Source of the DNA: Planctomycetota bacterium
GTDB taxonomy: Bacteria > Planctomycetota > UBA1135 > JACQFD01
Assembly (NCBI GenBank): GCA_016792805.1
Contig: JAEUHX010000066.1
Location: 1 to 64,000 of the forward strand
Length of the DNA stretch: 64,000 bases
Reading direction: 5' to 3'
A program made the translations under genes and the position numbers. The notes under the pieces were generated by a model. The model saw only the letters and a list, made by a program, of their open reading frames with translations. It had not been told where the DNA came from and made no database searches. Positions 61,101 to 64,000 of the stretch are shown here, piece after piece; the first letter of the stretch is position 1, and every line of letters begins with the position of its first letter.

Positions 61101-62861
61101 ATGCGAATCGCCTCGAGCGCGCTTCCCGTCCCCCTTTGGCTGGCGATCCCAATCCTGTTGATTCCCGCCTGCGCGTCGATGCGACGCGGGGGGAAACCCG
61201 ACGGAGATGCCGACCTTCTCGCCGCGGAGAGAGCGCTCGCGGAGCGCGACTTCGAACGGGCGCAGAGCGGATTTGACCGGGTGACGGGGCGACTCCCGCA
61301 ATCGGCGGAAGCGTGGCTCGGGTTTGGGGACGCGTCGATGGGTCTGTTTGAGGCGTGCGTGGCCGACCCGCGGCGCGGCAATGCGCTGCTGCATCTCCAG
61401 GACGCGAAACGCGGCTTCGAGAAGGCGATCGAGCTGGATCCCAATGGACTCCGGGCGCGCATCGGCGCCGTTCGCGCTGCGCGGCAGCTCGGCGACGCGC
61501 GTGCCGAGCTGCAGCACGCCGACGCCCTCGAGAGAACCCTTGCCGGAAATACGGACCCCGAGGGTCGTTTTGATGCCTTCATGGAACTCGGGCGCAGCCG
61601 TGCTGGTGAGTTTCGCGTGGCCGCGCGCGAGTCCGAAGGCGGCGGCGGCGCGACGCTCGATGGCCTCTACTCCCGGGTGCTCGAGGCCTTCCAGGCTGCA
61701 GCCGCCGCCGACCCGACGCGGCCAGAGCCGGCGATCGACACGGCCTGGTTCGAGTTCCACCGCGGTGCGCCCGCCGACGCACAGGAGATCCTTTTTGCTG
61801 AGATCGAGAAGCGCCCGGAAGAGGCGCGCTTCCATCAGGCCCTCGCCGACATGGCGGCGCGCTCGGCGGGCTACGGAGCGCTGGCCGAGGCCTACGCCGA
61901 CCGAATTGGAAAGCTCACAGAAACTTCGGCCACGGCATCGTGGTTCGCCGGTTGCGCAAGCCTGCTGGCGGGCGAGGCCCTCCGCGTGAGCGACGCCGAG
62001 GCGTCCACTGCCGCTCTGAACGAGGCGATCGTACGGCTGAAGCGCAGCTATGCGCTCAAGCCGGAGTTCACACAAACCGCAAAGTTCTATGAATCCTCTG
62101 CGATGGCGGGGCTCGCTCGGATCCAGTTCGATGCGCAGCAGACGGCGGAAGCCGCCCGACTTCTCACAAAAGCGCTGGAAGTGAGTGTTGCGGCGCTGGA
62201 GCGGGCCGACCAGCACGGCGTTTCGCCGAAACGAACGTCGCTTGAGATCGGCGGCGTTTATTTCAAGGCTGATGAGCTGGCGAAGGGAGCAGAGCTTTTC
62301 GAAGAGTGGCTTCGGCTCTCACCCCAGGACAGCGATTGGCTCAATAATGCGGGGCTGCTCCGGCGCGATCTCGGCGAAAAGCTGCGGCGCGAGGGGAAGA
62401 CCGAGGAGGCGCGCAGGAGCCACGAGCTCTCGTATAGCCACTATTCGAAGCTCGCCGAGCTGAAGCCGAACGAGCCGCGCGTGGTCAATGATACAGCACT
62501 CCTGCTTCTATATGATCTCGACCGGGATCTCGACAAAGCGGAGGCGATGTTTCGGCGCGCGATTGAGCTCGGCGAGGCAGAGCTAAAGCAGCGCGGCGAG
62601 CGCCCCACGCCCGATGAGGAGGATCCTGAGTCGCTGCGGGCGGCCGCCGACTGGGACTATTTCGCCGAGGCTACGGGCGATGCCTGCCAGAACTTAGGAC
62701 TGCTGCTTTGGAAGCAAGGAGGCGATTCTGTACAGATCCGAAAGCATCTGGAGCGCGCCTTCGAGCTCGACCCCCGCGGTACGCGCGCGCGCATGCGCGG
62801 AATCCTGAAGGAACTGCCGGATTCGGGCCCCGCGCCGAGGCGCACCAATCCCCTGCGGTGA
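61101..62861 (+). CDS. TPR-repeat lipoprotein
   Basis: 586 residues from ATG 61101; the frame opens at 60951. Lipobox IPACASM near residue 24. The rest is almost wholly helical TPR-like repeats: LLAAERALAERDFERAQSGF, AWLGFGDASMGLFEA, TAKFYESSAMAGLARIQFDA, WLNNAGLLRRDLGEKLRREG and DACQNLGLLLWKQGGDS. TPR lipoproteins act as scaffolds in outer-membrane assembly, secretion or motility machines. It probably shares an operon with the next TPR gene, 83 bases downstream. Confidence 0.85.
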   Translation: MRIASSALPVPLWLAIPILLIPACASMRRGGKPDGDADLLAAERALAERDFERAQSGFDRVTGRLPQSAEAWLGFGDASMGLFEACVADPRRGNALLHLQDAKRGFEKAIELDPNGLRARIGAVRAARQLGDARAELQHADALERTLAGNTDPEGRFDAFMELGRSRAGEFRVAARESEGGGGATLDGLYSRVLEAFQAAAAADPTRPEPAIDTAWFEFHRGAPADAQEILFAEIEKRPEEARFHQALADMAARSAGYGALAEAYADRIGKLTETSATASWFAGCASLLAGEALRVSDAEASTAALNEAIVRLKRSYALKPEFTQTAKFYESSAMAGLARIQFDAQQTAEAARLLTKALEVSVAALERADQHGVSPKRTSLEIGGVYFKADELAKGAELFEEWLRLSPQDSDWLNNAGLLRRDLGEKLRREGKTEEARRSHELSYSHYSKLAELKPNEPRVVNDTALLLLYDLDRDLDKAEAMFRRAIELGEAELKQRGERPTPDEEDPESLRAAADWDYFAEATGDACQNLGLLLWKQGGDSVQIRKHLERAFELDPRGTRARMRGILKELPDSGPAPRRTNPLR

Positions 62862-62944
62862 AACTCATGGAGCCGTTCGGCGTAACGCCAATACACCCAA
62901 GATCATCCGCACTATCTTTGAATTATCACTTTTCTCGCACCCTG

Positions 62945-64000
62945 ATGGTTCCTCTTGTGAAACCGGCACTCGGCACGCTCGTCGTCATCTCGTTGCTTGC
63001 GCTCTCGCCCTCTCTCCTCGCACAGGGCGACGCCCCCGCCTCGTCGCCGGCGTCTGCGCCCGCGCAGGCAGCCCCTTCGGATCCCGAATCGCTGCGGCGC
63101 GCCGGGGCGGAGTTGCTGCGACTCGGCCGCAAGGATGAAGCCATTGCAAGCTTCCGCGCCGCTTGGGAAGCAGACAAATCGCTCGATTCGGTGCTCGGGC
63201 TTTTCCGTGCACTGATGGCCGACGGGCGGCTCAATGATGCGCTCAACGCGCTCGACGACGCGGAGAAGCTGCACAATAAGAAGGCGGGGCTGCACGTCGC
63301 CTACGCCGAGGGATTCGCGGCCCAGGCAGCGCGCATGGCACGCGATGGCGCGAAACCGATGGAATATGGCGCCCAGTATGAAGAGGCGGCGCGATCGATG
63401 GAGGCGGCCGCCGAGCTGGAGCCGAAAGAGGCGTCCCATCATGCCGGCGTGATCCGGTATTTGTTGTACGCCGGGAAGACCGAGGAAGCCTGTGAGGTGG
63501 CGAAGAGAGCTCGCGCCGCAGTTCCGCAGTCTTGGGAAGTGGCCATGCTCGAGGGCGATGCGATTTCGCAACATTTGGCATACAACAATCAGCTCCGTGC
63601 CGCGTCCGGCGCCGCCGAGGGAAGCGAGGAGCAGAAGGAGGCGGAGAAAGCGCGCGCGGCTGCGCTCGCCGATGCCGAGAAGGCCTACTCCGAGGCGGCG
63701 AAGCTCGACGAGAGCCGGGCTGAGCCGCGGGAGCGAATAGGCGCACTCTGGCTCCAAACCGGGAAGGAGCGCGACAAGGCTGTGGAGCAGTATCTGTTGG
63801 CTCTCGAGCGGGCACCGCTGGCGGTCACGCTGGCTCCAGTGCTCCAGGGGATGTCGCCGAAGGAGATGTTGACATTCTTCGAGCAGGCGCTCGCGCGCTT
63901 TGAGAAGCGCCATCCCGGGCTCGCCGCCGACGCCCCGGACGACTCGCCGCTTCATTGGTATCTTGGATTCTCCCGGCTCCAGACGGACGATCGCAAGGGA
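62945..64000 (+). CDS. Secreted TPR-type protein, cut by the window edge
   Basis: Translates continuously from ATG 62945 to the last base of the window (352 codons, no stop). The start gives a signal peptide ending SPSLLAQG; GTG 62957 is an equally good start. Helical repeats follow: ELLRLGRKDEAIASFRAAWE, ALNALDDAEKLHNKKAG, AARSMEAAAELEPKEASHHA and so on, of TPR type. It is co-oriented with the preceding TPR lipoprotein. The C-terminal part is missing, so a fused domain cannot be excluded. Confidence 0.8.
   Translation, partial: MVPLVKPALGTLVVISLLALSPSLLAQGDAPASSPASAPAQAAPSDPESLRRAGAELLRLGRKDEAIASFRAAWEADKSLDSVLGLFRALMADGRLNDALNALDDAEKLHNKKAGLHVAYAEGFAAQAARMARDGAKPMEYGAQYEEAARSMEAAAELEPKEASHHAGVIRYLLYAGKTEEACEVAKRARAAVPQSWEVAMLEGDAISQHLAYNNQLRAASGAAEGSEEQKEAEKARAAALADAEKAYSEAAKLDESRAEPRERIGALWLQTGKERDKAVEQYLLALERAPLAVTLAPVLQGMSPKEMLTFFEQALARFEKRHPGLAADAPDDSPLHWYLGFSRLQTDDRKG

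Noticed and set aside
1..64000. CRISPR arrays, tRNA or rRNA genes
   Set aside because: No regularly spaced repeats of CRISPR type, no tRNA T-loop/acceptor pattern and no rRNA core sequences seen.

Overview
The window is GC-rich (roughly two thirds G+C by eye), almost fully coding and not recognisably phage or plasmid. The gene content points to a Gram-negative-type bacterium: an LPS-sugar enzyme (kdsA), a secretin with a GspK-like pseudopilin, an OmpH/Skp-like protein and many lipoproteins. Ser/Thr kinases fused to TPR or sulfatase-modifying-type domains, a TIGR03790 protein, a giant carboxypeptidase-regulatory-repeat protein and a YVTN propeller fused to cytochrome c suggest Planctomycetota or a near relative. 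This placement is inferred from gene style; there is no rRNA here.

Layout. 1-580: non-coding DNA with a repeated 105-bp unit and an inverted partial copy. 581-3430 (-): secreted propeller/cytochrome protein. 3670-8639 (-): an Att/Lol-like operon (ABC ATPase, large FtsX permease, small protein, AttH/CrtC-like lipocalin). 8655-15787 (+): repeat-rich envelope protein, TIGR03790 protein, methyltransferase, lipoprotein. 15880-20315 (-): valS, a RluA-family pseudouridine synthase and a DUF374 acyltransferase. 20461-28016 (+): degenerate kinase/FGE-like fusion, a HTH/PIN toxin-antitoxin-like pair with a palindromic operator, a lipid-kinase-like protein, kdsA and a Ser/Thr kinase with TPRs. 28122-36188 (-): Fic protein with its own operator, a secreted protein of unknown function, a translationally coupled trio (NifU-like, TIGR02757, sigma-54 regulator) and lysA. 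36196-36364: a MITE-like palindromic element. 36437-47715 (-): secreted esterase, ybeY, phoH, cdsA, uppS, purA, lipoprotein, Cys/Met-metabolism enzyme, GspK-like, secretin, OmpH-like. 47999-52924 (-): a 1564-residue membrane sensor/sigma-54 activator and a cold-shock protein. 52925-53949: a 1-kb gap without a convincing gene. 53950-56653 (-): the classical rpsO-pnp pair. 56955-64000: envelope lipoproteins and TPR proteins, the last cut by the window edge.

Themes. Many adjacent minus-strand genes overlap by 4 nt (GTGA/ATGA), implying polycistronic mRNAs. Three unrelated secreted proteins (propeller-cytochrome, TIGR03790, esterase) end in what looks like the same roughly 110-residue domain. Two palindromic operators sit upstream of plausible self-regulating modules (toxin-antitoxin and Fic). 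The heptamer CACAAAT/ATTTGTG recurs far more often than this base composition predicts.
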